Shown piece after piece: positions 21,861-31,904 of a stretch of 64,000 nt of DNA (position 1 is its first letter; each line of letters starts with the position of its first letter). The DNA is from Staphylotrichum longicolle (Eukaryota; Ascomycota; Sordariomycetes; Sordariales; Chaetomiaceae). A model generated the notes under the pieces. It was not told where the DNA came from, made no database searches, and was given only the letters and a program-made list of their open reading frames with translations. Both the position numbers and the translations under genes were made by a program. The stretch lies in assembly GCA_019096155.1 (NCBI GenBank), contig JAHCVI010000003.1, forward strand, positions 1,860,001 through 1,924,000, given 5' to 3'.

Positions 21861-23419
21861 ATGGACGCATTCGTACGCGAAGCCTTTGCGTTGCTTGGAA
21901 TTGGATTGTTCGTGATCGGCCTCCGGCTGTATGTCAGAATATCTTCATCGGGCTTCACACGCCTCCATGCAGATGATTACCTTATGGTCGTTGCTGCGGC
22001 AAGTACCCCTGTACCAGCCGTGTTCCAAGTATCTCGCTAACCTGATCCTAGGTGGCCTATTCCGTCGAGACCTACCTTGCTTACTCGGTTGGGGAGTTCT
22101 GGAGAGGGCTAGCCAACAATGCCATGACCGATGAGCAGCGAGAGTCGCTCGATCCGCACAGCCTTGAGTACAACTGGCGGTAAGAGAAGCACTGCCCGAA
22201 GGGGTTCTTCAAGTCTGACAAAGAAGCAAGGGTCAATGGTTCAAAGACGCAAGTTGCTGGTTGGTCCACATATACCTTCTTGCTGTGGGTTATCAAGGCG
22301 GCCATGTGCTCCTTTTATCTCCGCCTTACAGTATGTTTCTCTGGCAACTGTTGTACCAGCCGTACCGTTACTGACATCTTCTACCAGGACGGGCTCGACT
22401 ATCACAAGCGTATCTACTTCGGATTTGCTCTGATTACCACCACCTGGATCGCCGTTCTCCTTTCAATTCTTCTCGGCTGCCGCCCTCTGGCAAAGAACTG
22501 GCAGATATATCCGAACCCTGGAAGTGTGTCTTAGCCTGTTTCTTCATCTTCGAATGTGGCTGACTGCTCCCAGATGTGTGCCAACCTGCCATATCCAGAA
22601 TTGACATCTTCGTTACTGTCATCTTGAACGTTCTCACCGACGTCTACCTAATGAGCATCCCCATCCCGATGCTTTGGAAGTCCTCGTTGAGGCCACTTAA
22701 GAAGGCTGGCCTCATCCTTCTTTTTTCAGGCGGCGCCTTTGTGACGGTCGCAGGTATTCTGCGTTGCATCCTTATCATTTCTGTTCGTCATCCACCCCGA
22801 AGCCAATCTGACCGCACATACAACTGCTAACTAGACCTTTTCTTGCCAGGATCCCATCAACGGCGCCCAAAAGGCAGGATCTTGGGCCGTCCGAGAGACG
22901 TTTGTCGCCGTTATCACCTCGAATCTGCCGATGATTTCACCCCTCATCGCCCGTTGCCTTAGTCCGCTCATCGGGAGCTTGCGATCCTTCTCCTCGTCCG
23001 CGAACAAGCCCTCAAAATCGTCACGGAGCGGAGAAGGAAAACCGCGGGCCACCATCTTCGAGAACAAGAATCCTCGCCGCGGGATGGGCCCGCGAAGCGT
23101 CAATCCGATTCCCAACTTCTCCATCAACTACAGCGACGAGCACATCTACGTCCGCCCCGAAGAGGACGGAGGCACCACCGTCTATGACACAGACCTCGAA
23201 GCTGGACAACCATCGTCAAAGCCTGGCGTCATTATGAAGCAGACGTCGGTGGAGATCATTGAGATGCGGCGGACTGGCGAACAGACGGCCGAGGACGATG
23301 TCGGCGACTATTATCTGGTGAGGCAGTCGCAACAGGATGCGGAGCGGTTGGCGAGGGAAGTCGGCGGTGGGAAGCGGAGCCGGTCTAGCGCGTCTTTTAT
23401 CATTGGGAGGGCACTATGA
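21861..23419 (+). CDS. Rhodopsin-domain (Pth11-like) seven-helix membrane protein
   Basis: Exons: 21861-21998, 22052-22179, 22231-22330, 22388-22523, 22574-22782 and 22850-23419; 1281 nt, 426 residues. The first intron begins with GCAAGT, a GC-AG intron. The protein has the fungal rhodopsin-like domain pattern: LHADDYLM after the first helix, VNGSKTQVAGWSTYTFLLW, WIAVLLSILLGCRPL, CQPAISRIDIFVTVILNVLTD, PIPMLW and GSWAVRETFVAVITSNLPM. It ends in a ~170-residue hydrophilic cytosolic tail rich in Ser, Arg and acidic residues. The family is large in filamentous ascomycetes; some members sense surfaces or act as non-canonical GPCRs, but most are uncharacterised. No CFEM domain precedes the helices. 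Confidence 0.88.
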
Positions 23420-23872
23420 CGCGGGATCTCTGGTTTGGATTTCATGAAATGGGATTAACTGGCTGATGAAATGTTGTGCTGAGAAGTTGAGCGGTTGGGA
23501 TACTGGTAAACTTGTTGAGTGGCAGAGAAATGAGCCTTTATTCCGGATTCTTTCGTCTCATTCTTGGAGACTCCGTTGGCCTGCGATATCAAGCAGTCTT
23601 CGAAACTCACAGAAGTTGAGCATGGGCCATGGGGAGCGTCGAGGCTCAGAGTGTCTGTGGAGACAGCTCGTGTGTAAGTGGTCCCATCCCCTGAGCATCC
23701 CCTAACCCTAGCGTGCTCTAGGCTCCAGCCAGGGGAATGTGGGTCGTCGCCCCACCCCAGTCCAGACCCCTCGTCTTTGTCGCAGCCCAGTCATTTTTCC
23801 AACCCGTCACCAGAGATGCGCCGTCCGTTCGTTCCTTTCGTCAAAGTGTTTCGCTCGTCTTTTTCCAGCGCA
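23420..23872. other. Intergenic with telobox-like motif
   Basis: Promoter region of the guanylate kinase gene. It contains CCCTAACCCTAG at about 23699-23710, two telomere-like units of the telobox type found upstream of many housekeeping genes in fungi and plants. Function here is inference. Confidence 0.4.
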
Positions 23873-24743
23873 ATGGCCCCTGGTGAGTGCTTCGGGTTTG
23901 TTCCCAGTTTCTTGCCAGGCTATCACTACGCGGCGCAAAAACTGTCCCCCCGCCTTGCGCGCAAAGGCTAACTTCCGACACAACAGTTCGCGATCCCCGT
24001 CCTATCGTTATCTCCGGCCCGTCGGGCGTCGGCAAGGGCACTCTCTACAAGCTCCTGTTCCAAGTACGCCGTCAACCCACTACCCGTTTGCGGTCGCGAT
24101 CCCTGACACCCGCGACAGAGATACCCTGACACCTTCACCCTCTCTGTCTCCCACACGACCCGCGGCCCCCGGCCTGGCGAGCAACATGGCGTCGACTACC
24201 ACTTTGTGACGAAGGAGGCCTTTTTGGATCTGAAGGCCAAGGACGGCTTTGTCGAGAAGTACGCGCTGGGAGCCACACTATCCAATCTCGTGTCTGGGCC
24301 CAGCTGACACCAAGACAACAGCGCGCATTTCGGCGACAACCTCTACGGCACGTCCAAGGCTACTATCGAGGAGCAGACCGCCAAGGGCAAGACGGTTATT
24401 TTGGATATCGAGGTGGAGGGCGTCAAGCAGATCCAGGCCTCCAAGTTCCCCGCCCGCTACGTTTTCATTGCCCCGCCGTCCGAGGAAGAGCTGGAGCGCC
24501 GGCTGCGCGGGCGCGGCACAGAGAAGGAGGACTCGATTCAGAAGCGGTTGAAGCAGGCCAAGGTGGAGCTGGAATACGCCAAGGTCCCGGGCATCCATGA
24601 CAGGGTTATTGTGAACAATGTGAGCCCCCCTAGCGAGTGTGCTCTGGGGCAATTTGACGTGCTAACCCGGTGTGTAGGATCTGGAGACCGCGTACAAGGA
24701 GCTTGAGGAGTTCGTCTTTGCCGAGCCGGCGGCCAGCGCTTAG
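23873..24743 (+). CDS. GUK1: Guanylate kinase
   Basis: Exons: 23873-23882 (10 nt), 23987-24063, 24119-24258, 24322-24619 and 24678-24743; 591 nt, 196 residues, the usual length for the eukaryotic enzyme. The P-loop is VISGPSGVGKGTL. It is followed by SVSHTTRGPRPGE and GVDYHFVTKEAF (GMP-binding segment), HFGDNLYGTS, ILDIEVEGVKQI and YVFIAPPSEEELERRLRGRG (lid). The enzyme phosphorylates GMP to GDP with ATP and is essential for GTP supply and, in fungi, for mannosyltransferase recycling and wall synthesis. The first coding exon carries only three codons and one base. Confidence 0.95.
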
Positions 24744-25551
24744 ATTTGTTTAATTTTGTCTCTCTGATATAGACTGTGCTTATGGGCAAGGCATTTTGAT
24801 CAACCATCTTCATCCTCAACGTACGACTCGGCTTTGCTTGGGTGCTCGTGTCCGCGCTCCAGTGCTCGGCTGATCAAGGGACAGAACGACATGGGTCCCA
24901 CCCGAGGTTGAGCGAAGAACCGAGTCAGCACTCGACCTCCAGTCGTCGCCAGACGTTTGCTCGTCGTGTCGCATGCCACTTTTGCCGAGTCGACGAGACG
25001 CACCATGACTTATCCCAACACCATGCGAGGCGCCGATGCAGCACAAGTTGGGCTAGCGTTGGCCATTCAACCCACTTCACAGAATACAGCATTCTTAGAC
25101 CCTTTGCTTGGGGGACGACTCCGAAGCTACCGGTCCAACATTTGCTCGTCACGGCCATCCTGCCGGGCATCTTTCACCCGATGCCGATCACACTTTGCAT
25201 CAAATCCCGACAACCGGGTTTTCTCCCCGCAATTACTACCCGTTGGCACCCCGCATCGGTCGGAGGAAGCAACCCCAAACAGACGGTTATGCACCTTGGC
25301 ACGGCAGTGCACATTGAACAATGTCGGTCGTTCTCAAGGATCAGCCTCGCTATTCGCCGTCTTGAGGGGAACCCGATCCTGCCGTGAGATCCTGCATGCA
25401 AGCCTCATATCACGAGGGCTCAGATCTACAGTCTGATTACGGCAGGTGTGAAGGCCGGAAGGATGTCCTGGTGTCTTTAAAGCGGACATGGAAGCTCTGT
25501 TGGCGTGCTAGGGGATCTTTGACATGATGATATTCTCATCGCAAGAGAGCT
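24744..25551. other. Intergenic, no gene seen
   Basis: Between guanylate kinase and the sugar transporter, both on the + strand. It holds the transporter promoter; no feature was recognised. Confidence 0.5.
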
Positions 25552-27248
25552 ATGGCGATCATAGGCGCGAAAGAAGAGCACGTCGACCCGCGACTGACGC
25601 GCATTGCGCAGGCTGACACGAAGCCATGGTACAAGAAGCCCAACTTGCGATTCCTGTACCTCATCCTCGTTCCCACAGGGCTGGGTGTGGAGTGGACATC
25701 TGGCTTTGACTCCTCCATGATGAACAGCCTGCAAGCCGTCAAATCATGGGTTGACTGTCCGTCCCCCGTCCCATTTCTTCCACCCACCCAGGAACTAACC
25801 AACCGACCCCAAAACAGACTTCGACAACCCTACCTCCTCCCGCCTCGGCCTGCTCAACGCCATGTACTCCCTCGGCGCGCTCATGGCCATCCCCTTCATC
25901 CCGACCGTCAGCCAGCACCTCGGGCGGCGCCGCACCATCCTCCTCGCGTCGCTCATCATGTGCATGGGCGCGGGCCTGCAGGCGGGCGCGCGCAACTCGG
26001 ACATGTTCCTCGCGTCGCGGTGGGTGCTCGGCTTCGGCATCCCCTTCGCCATCGTCAACGCGTCGGCGCTCATCGGCGAGCTGTCGTACGCCAACGAGCG
26101 GCCCGTCATGACCTCGCTGTTCAACGCGTCGTTCGTCGGCGCCATCGTCGCCGCGGGGACCACGTTTGGGACCTTCCAGATGCGCTCGACGTGGGCGTGG
26201 CGCTTGCCCAGCCTGCTGCAGCTCGTGCCGAGCTTTTGCCAGATCGCGTTCATGGTGGTGTCCCGAGTCGCCGCGCTGGCTGGTCTCGAGGGACAGGGGG
26301 GATGAGGCGTTTGCGATATTGCAAAAGTACCATGGGGAGGGGCAGGATGGGGACGAGTTTGTCCGGTTGGAGTACGCGCAGATTCAGTCGACGATTGCGC
26401 AGGAGAAGGAGCTGGCCAAGGGGTTCGTGTGGGCGGACGTGGTGCGGGATCCGCCGATGCGGCGGCGGTTCATGATCGCGGCGATCGTGGGGTTCTTCAC
26501 GCAGTGGAGTGGGAATGGGTTGTTGAGCTTCTACATGAAGAAGATCCTGGCGCTGGTCAATATCACGAACGACAGGACGGTGCAGCAGATCATTCTGGGG
26601 AACACTTGCTGGGGGTTCATCAACGCCGTACCGATCGCGCTGATCGCGCCGCGCTTTCCGAGGAGGATCATGTTTTTGACGTGTACGATTGGCACGGCGG
26701 TCGTCTACACTGTCTGGACGATTGCGAGCGCGAGGTCCGTGATTGAGAACTCGTCGCGCGCGGCGATTCCGGTGTTGGTGTTTATCTTTGTTTATTCACC
26801 GTAAGTTTCCCTTTGGCATCTGGAGAAATGATCCGGTGGCTGACTTTCTACAAGATTCTACAACATTGGCTGGAACGCCCTGGCCTATACCTACATGGTC
26901 GAAATCTTCCCTTTCCAGCAACGCTCCAAGGGTATCGCGGTTGAGCAGCTCACCGTTCGCTTCGCTGTCTTCTTCAATACCTACGTCAACCCCATCGCGC
27001 TCGACTCCATCGGGTGGAAGTATTACATTGTCTACTGCGTCTGGATTCTGGTCGAGATTGCGACGGTGTACTTTCTGTTCCCTGAGACGCACAACCGCAC
27101 GCTTGAAGAGCTCAGCTTCATGTTTGAGGGCAAGGCGGTCCAGGACAAGGTGCAGCAGAACGTGGACAAGGTGCTTAACGTCGAACTCGAGACGGTCTCG
27201 CGGAGACCCTCCAAGGATGGCGTGACGGCTGCTGAGCTGCGAGCTTGA
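25552..27248 (+). CDS. MFS sugar transporter, with a one-base frameshift
   Basis: Exons: 25552-25756, 25818-26800 and 26855-27248. The lengths sum to a multiple of three only if one base is removed, giving 526 residues. Sugar-porter marks: GFDSSMMNSLQ after helix 1, LGRRRTILLAS (loop 2-3), RWVLGFGIPFAIVNASALIGEL (split here: helix 4 and helix 5 start), PESPRWLVS (loop 6-7), QWSGNGLLSFYMKKIL (helix 7) and PETHNRTLEEL at the end of helix 12. The break is at 26261: GTG GTG is followed by a lone T and then CCC GAG, the start of PESPRW. Without the shift the protein stops at 26305, after six helices. The substrate is probably a mono- or disaccharide, taken up by H+ symport. The donor of intron 1 (GTCCGT) and the AAG acceptor of intron 2 are weak. 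Confidence 0.85.
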
Positions 27249-27477
27249 CGGGCGGTTCTTTGTTGTCCAAGTGCGGTCACGTTTTGCTGTTGGCAACCAC
27301 TCTGGGAGCTGTTCCACAAGGCCGGAGAACAAAGAAGACAATGCATTGTCTTCCGCCAAGCAGCCTTTTCTTTGTCGCCTTGTTCTTTCGGTGGCTTGTG
27401 ATGTGGGATTCGATCGAGTCACGCCAAACAGCACAGATTAAAACACGGGAATTCGATCACTGTTCAAAAGATGGCCT

Positions 27478-28182
27478 TTATTCGCTCTCACTCCCTGAGC
27501 TAGTCCTCAAGCTTCTATCTACCCTGGTTTTAGGGCCAGCCTTTTGCTTCTTACTTTCAGACCCGGTCGTGGTCTTGTTGCACACCTTGAAATCCAGTAG
27601 CATCGGATACAGATTCGCAAACGCCTCAAACACATCTTCCTCGTTCTTGGCACCTGTGAACACAACCTTACCTGTGCTAAACACCAGACACTTGAGCTGG
27701 GGCTTGAGCATCGTGTACACCAGCCCGGGAAACAACTCGGGCTCGAACTTGGCTGACAGCCAGTTGGCGCGCTGAAAACCCTCGATGCGGATGTAGAAGC
27801 CGCACGAGGCTGAGCCGACAAAGTTCTGCACCTTGAAGTCGAGGAACCTGGTGTTGAAGCCGCACTTTTGAATGGCGCGGGCGTGGCGGCGGGCGGCGAG
27901 ACGGGCGAGCTCCTCCGACTTGGCGCCGGTGATGACCATGCGGCCCGAGGCGAAGACGAGGGTGGTGGTGCGCGGCTCCCGGATGCGCATGATGACTGCG
28001 TGGAACTTTTTGCGGTTGTATTCGACGTTGCGGGCGTGTAGAGAGAGAACTTGGAGGTCGATGAGGCAGCCGAGGTTGACGGTGGCGACGACATTTTGGA
28101 TCTGCGGGAGCGGCCAGTCGGGCTTGATACGATCCCGCCATGTGGGCTGTGCGCCTGAAACTGGCTGTGAGTGAGCATGCAT
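27478..28182 (-). CDS. TATA-box-binding-protein paralogue (TBP-like), intronless
   Basis: One exon, 234 residues, start ATG 28182. The saddle-shaped double repeat of TBP is clear: IQNVVATVNLGCLIDLQVLS, LHARNVEYNRKKFHAVIMRI, REPRTTTLVFASGRMVITGA in the first half, and FEPELFPGLVYTMLKPQLKC, LVFSTGKVVFTGAKNEED in the second. All four Phe positions that kink TATA DNA appear to be kept (KKF, LVF, ELF, LVF). The second repeat is much less like canonical TBP, with NFVGSASCGFYIRIEGFQRA replacing the usual segment. The basic tail (KKQKAGPKTR) is extra. Canonical fungal TBP is nearly invariant, so this is a divergent paralogue rather than the main gene. Role inferred: alternative core-promoter factor, or a drifting duplicate. 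Confidence 0.85.
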   Translation of the reverse strand: MHAHSQPVSGAQPTWRDRIKPDWPLPQIQNVVATVNLGCLIDLQVLSLHARNVEYNRKKFHAVIMRIREPRTTTLVFASGRMVITGAKSEELARLAARRHARAIQKCGFNTRFLDFKVQNFVGSASCGFYIRIEGFQRANWLSAKFEPELFPGLVYTMLKPQLKCLVFSTGKVVFTGAKNEEDVFEAFANLYPMLLDFKVCNKTTTGSESKKQKAGPKTRVDRSLRTSSGSESE

Positions 28183-29125
28183 GGTGGATATTGTTCTCTC
28201 ACCGTTGGGTTTGCTGCCGAGCAGTTTTGACTGCTTGATACGGACTAAGGTCGAAAGGTTTTAGTCCTTTCTGATGCCGAAGTTCAGTGGATTGCGAAGT
28301 TTGTGTGTCTTAATTGCTGAGATTTTATAATTTTTAAGCTCAGGGGGAAGAGATATCTATATCCTCTGGGCTTTAGACAAAGCATTGCTCGGAAGATTGA
28401 ATGCCGGCTTCTGGCACAGTCAAGTTGAATGGCCTTGAACAAAGACAAGAAGAGAATGGATTGTTCCTGAAACAACACAACCTTTAAACAAAGCAATTAA
28501 CAATTCCCTTGTTCCCACAGAATGCTAGTAGTGGAACTAAAAGTTGGTTGACTGTGAATGTGAGATTCGGCCTTTGGGACATTGCACCGACACAAGATGG
28601 CATGCACACATTGCTGCATTCAGCGAGGCCAGAGTCCGTGTTGTGCATTGCAGGCAGAATATGGAGACATACAAGATGCAGAAACTTCAAAGGTGGCTGA
28701 CTAAATTGAGATTCTATTTTCAACAGCAGTAGCTGCTTCATTCTTTCATGAGCAGTACCAGAAAGATACCCACTCCAGATTGGCATCTTTCTGGCGTGCT
28801 GTTGGTAACTGAGGTCTTCGGTATCACCGACCGGGCGTTCCTTGTGACTGTCCCGCTGCATGCAGGATGAGCATGTTTACATCAGATGCCGCTTGTTGAT
28901 ACATCATAGGCGTGCCGCAACAGAAGCCCGAGAGTCCGTCCCGGGCGTTCTGTCTAAGGTTTTTCTCAATCAGTGAATTCAAAATAGCAGCCCTCCAGTT
29001 TAAATACTTCGCTCTGCTCTGTTGACGTTGAAACAATATCACCAAAACTTGAATCTTGCTTCCCTCTCACATCCCCGGCTTGCGCCTGTCTAACCTCCAC
29101 TATCCCGTATATACACAAAGTCACA
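28183..29125. other. Intergenic, no gene seen
   Basis: Between the divergent TBP-like gene and the gene at 29126. It is relatively A/T-rich, and no coding region or repeat was recognised. Confidence 0.5.
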
Positions 29126-30649
29126 ATGCCGTTTCTCGGTTCCATATTCCAACACCTTCGGTATGAATCGCTCGTGCTCGACGTCGAAGGGAAAGAAGAG
29201 CACAAGTGGAAGAAACGATCGCGTCTCTTCTCCTCACACCCGGCCAGTCCCAGGCGCTCAAAGGCCGACAGCATCCCTCTCTTCACCACCCCGACACCGC
29301 CGGCCAAGTCGCGCCTTTCAACCACGGCGGTGCCTGACCAGCCATGTCTGCCCATTTACGAGTCCTTTACCATCGGAAAACATCGCAGCATCGTCCTGGA
29401 AAACTGGCGACTGCAGGACATGGAAAAGCGCCCTGCTCGGCGTTTGTCTCGCATCGCAACAATCAGCGACTTCCACAACCTCGGACACCGCAACAGCCAA
29501 TCTGTGGGCGAGGACACTGCCCGTTCGTCAGCAGCGGGCCAACTTCCCGCCCACGGCCAAACCCCCGATCTGGGGCCGTACTACCGTTCCCTCCTGCCCG
29601 ACGGCCGCATCATGTGGGACGAGGACGGTGATGAGAACGCCGGCGACCCAGCACTTGAGAGCCAGCAAACCCAGCAAGACTCCGAGCCTGACGCGGACAG
29701 CACCGACTCTTCGCCTCCTCTGGTGCCGCATGAGGAGGCCGCGGAACACGGCATGCCGGAGGCGGACACTGCAGAAGAAAGCGTGCCGCAGGAGGATACG
29801 GCAGAGGAAAGCGTGCCGCGCACGTCTCTTGCGGAGTCTCGCAGGCCCTCATCAGAAGCCACGCGCGCAGACAGGGCAGGGTCGTGCGCGTCCTTGGCCT
29901 CGACAGGGGTGGAGGTTGACGAGGAAGAGGCTTGCGTGTTTTCGTGGGAGCGGACGGGGCCGGCGCGGTGCGTGCGGGTCCGGAGCGACGACGGGCGGCC
30001 GCTCTGGCCGGGTACGGGTCCCGCGGCGGGTTCGTCGGTGGGGGACTCGGCGGTGGGTCCGGCGACGGGTCCGGCAGTGGGGCAGTGGGTGGCTCGCTCG
30101 CTCGGCCCCGCGGCGGGTCCGTTTCCGTGGTCGCCGGCCGCGTCCACCGCCGGCTCTGACGACTCTGGCGTCGCTCCCCCGCCCACTCCGCCGCCAAAAT
30201 CCGCAAAGCGCCTGTCCCGCGCGGCCGGTAAGAGGCTGACCAGTTTGCCGCTTGCTGGCCGGGTGAACGACGCGGGCCGGGACTCGGTGGGCCTTCAGGT
30301 CTGCAGCGAGCTCCTCACCGACCAGCTGACCAAGGCTGTCGTTTCCTCTGGCCAAAAAGACACCACCGACAAGGCAGGGGAGCAGGTGCAGGCCAAGAAG
30401 AAGCTGCAGGTGCTGCTGATGATTGAGGCGTACGAGGGCATGCTGCGGAGTGTTCGGGGCGCGGGTGGGGGTGTGGAAGAAGAATCTGGATCTGTGTCGG
30501 CGTCAGGATCCGGGGACAGCGCTGGAGGTGGAGAAGGGGGGGACAAGAGAAAGACAATGGTGCAGATGGTGCCTGTTTTGGAGCATTGGTTGGATGCGTT
30601 GCATGCGGTGTATGATGAGGCATTGCAGGGGGATGACGGCGACGAGTGA
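29126..30649 (+). CDS. Largely disordered protein with conserved helical C-terminus, function unknown
   Basis: One exon, 507 residues, start cacaATG. The first ~390 residues are low-complexity: basic at 45-70, acidic and Ser/Glu-rich at 160-260, then Gly/Pro/Ala-rich repeats of GPAAG and GPATG type (~300-350) and a PPPTPPP stretch. The last ~110 residues look folded and helical (GLQVCSELLTDQLTKAVV; KKKLQVLLMIEAYEGMLRSV; VLEHWLDALHAVYDEAL). That layout recurs in fungal proteins of unknown function. Third-position G/C is high in the repeats, which creates long mirror frames on the other strand. Confidence 0.75.
   Translation: MPFLGSIFQHLRYESLVLDVEGKEEHKWKKRSRLFSSHPASPRRSKADSIPLFTTPTPPAKSRLSTTAVPDQPCLPIYESFTIGKHRSIVLENWRLQDMEKRPARRLSRIATISDFHNLGHRNSQSVGEDTARSSAAGQLPAHGQTPDLGPYYRSLLPDGRIMWDEDGDENAGDPALESQQTQQDSEPDADSTDSSPPLVPHEEAAEHGMPEADTAEESVPQEDTAEESVPRTSLAESRRPSSEATRADRAGSCASLASTGVEVDEEEACVFSWERTGPARCVRVRSDDGRPLWPGTGPAAGSSVGDSAVGPATGPAVGQWVARSLGPAAGPFPWSPAASTAGSDDSGVAPPPTPPPKSAKRLSRAAGKRLTSLPLAGRVNDAGRDSVGLQVCSELLTDQLTKAVVSSGQKDTTDKAGEQVQAKKKLQVLLMIEAYEGMLRSVRGAGGGVEEESGSVSASGSGDSAGGGEGGDKRKTMVQMVPVLEHWLDALHAVYDEALQGDDGDE
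29765..29824 (+). repeat. Two 30-bp tandem units inside the coding region
   Basis: Units 29765-29794 and 29795-29824 encode DTAEESVPQE and DTAEESVPRT. Near-identical bases indicate a recent slippage duplication within the disordered acidic region. Confidence 0.8.
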
Positions 30650-31904
30650 GGGTTCTGTTTTTTAGACTTCCTTTACCTATTATTGTGCGACCATCGGTGG
30701 GATGAGGAGGGCGCTTTACTGAGGGGTTGGGACCGAAGTCGGGTTTTGGAAGGCACCCCAATATTACTTGCTACATACCTTAGTTCCATTAACATCGTCA
30801 ATTCGAGTCCCATCACATCGACGACGTTCGCATCAAGAGTATAACACCATTCTGCCACTGTGTTTGTCAACTGATACGAAGCCTGCCGGCAGCGGCTCAC
30901 CGTTCGTGGGTTGGTCTGGGCCATGTGGTTCTGAGGCGCAGACGCGGAAGAAGACGTTCCGTGGTGGGTGGGCGTGGCAACTGAGACAGCTGCAAAATTC
31001 AGGAACTTTCTCTGATGCCAGCCTGAGTCTGAGCGACACCATCAGGCGCAAGGAATTTTCTGTATTTATTCAGTATTTGAGGGACACACAACTGCCAGTG
31101 GAAACGGCCGAGGGGTGGGTTTCTTCGGGCAATCATTGGATAGTGAGGCTTTCCCCGAAGCCCTTCCGGCATGCGCCAGCCTCTACTCTGTTCGTGTTTG
31201 AGCAGCTCCGGCATTGCCTGGCGAAATCGCTGAAGCAGGCTGAAAGCCAGCGCGGAAAGTGCTTCGAAGGGTGGTATTTCAAACCCAATCAACGAAGAGT
31301 GGTTTGCCCGGGCATGTGCAGCTCTGATGTTGACGATGAACGTTGATTAACGTCGGTTGACAGTTGGCGCCATGCCAGCTTGAGGAGCAGAGTGGGAGCT
31401 GGCCACTCGCAAGCCTTCCCCAAACCCGGAAATCATGGGTGGGCCGCGCCTTTCGTGGGCTAGCGGACCCGTTCCTGCCAGCGCCCAGACAATGATTTGC
31501 GATCGACCTGATCGACCAGACTCGACATTGCAGGGGCCAGAAAGTGCTCGCTTGCAAGCGAAGCATGCTGCCCCCCCATCCCCAGATCCAGAGCTTTGGA
31601 TGGTTGGGGATTGATGGTTGTTCTGCAGAGAGCACAGCACACCGAGGGACGGTCGAGCCACTGGGTTGAGCTCCCCCGAACCGAGCCGATCCTGAAAAAA
31701 TACCACCCCATGGAGCCAGTGGTTTTCTTATGTCCGGCCCGAAGGAGGGCTTGTCCCTGGCAGCACCTCGAGTTAATTACTGGCCGCTTCTCCACTGGAC
31801 ACATTCAAGGTCCAAGCACTCCAAGGATTCCTGGGGACCTGGACCGTTGCCGACGAACTGACACTCGCTTGCTCGAAGTTGCACCGTTCCCACGCGACGC
31901 CGGG
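30650..31904. other. Intergenic, no gene seen
   Basis: Between two + strand genes; holds the promoter of the second rhodopsin-like gene. The reading frame of that gene is open upstream to 31596, but this part shows no family features. Confidence 0.45.

Noticed and set aside
29581..30355. Long minus-strand frames under the disordered protein
   Set aside because: Mirror frames of G/C-rich repeats; products are Arg/Pro/Ser low-complexity.
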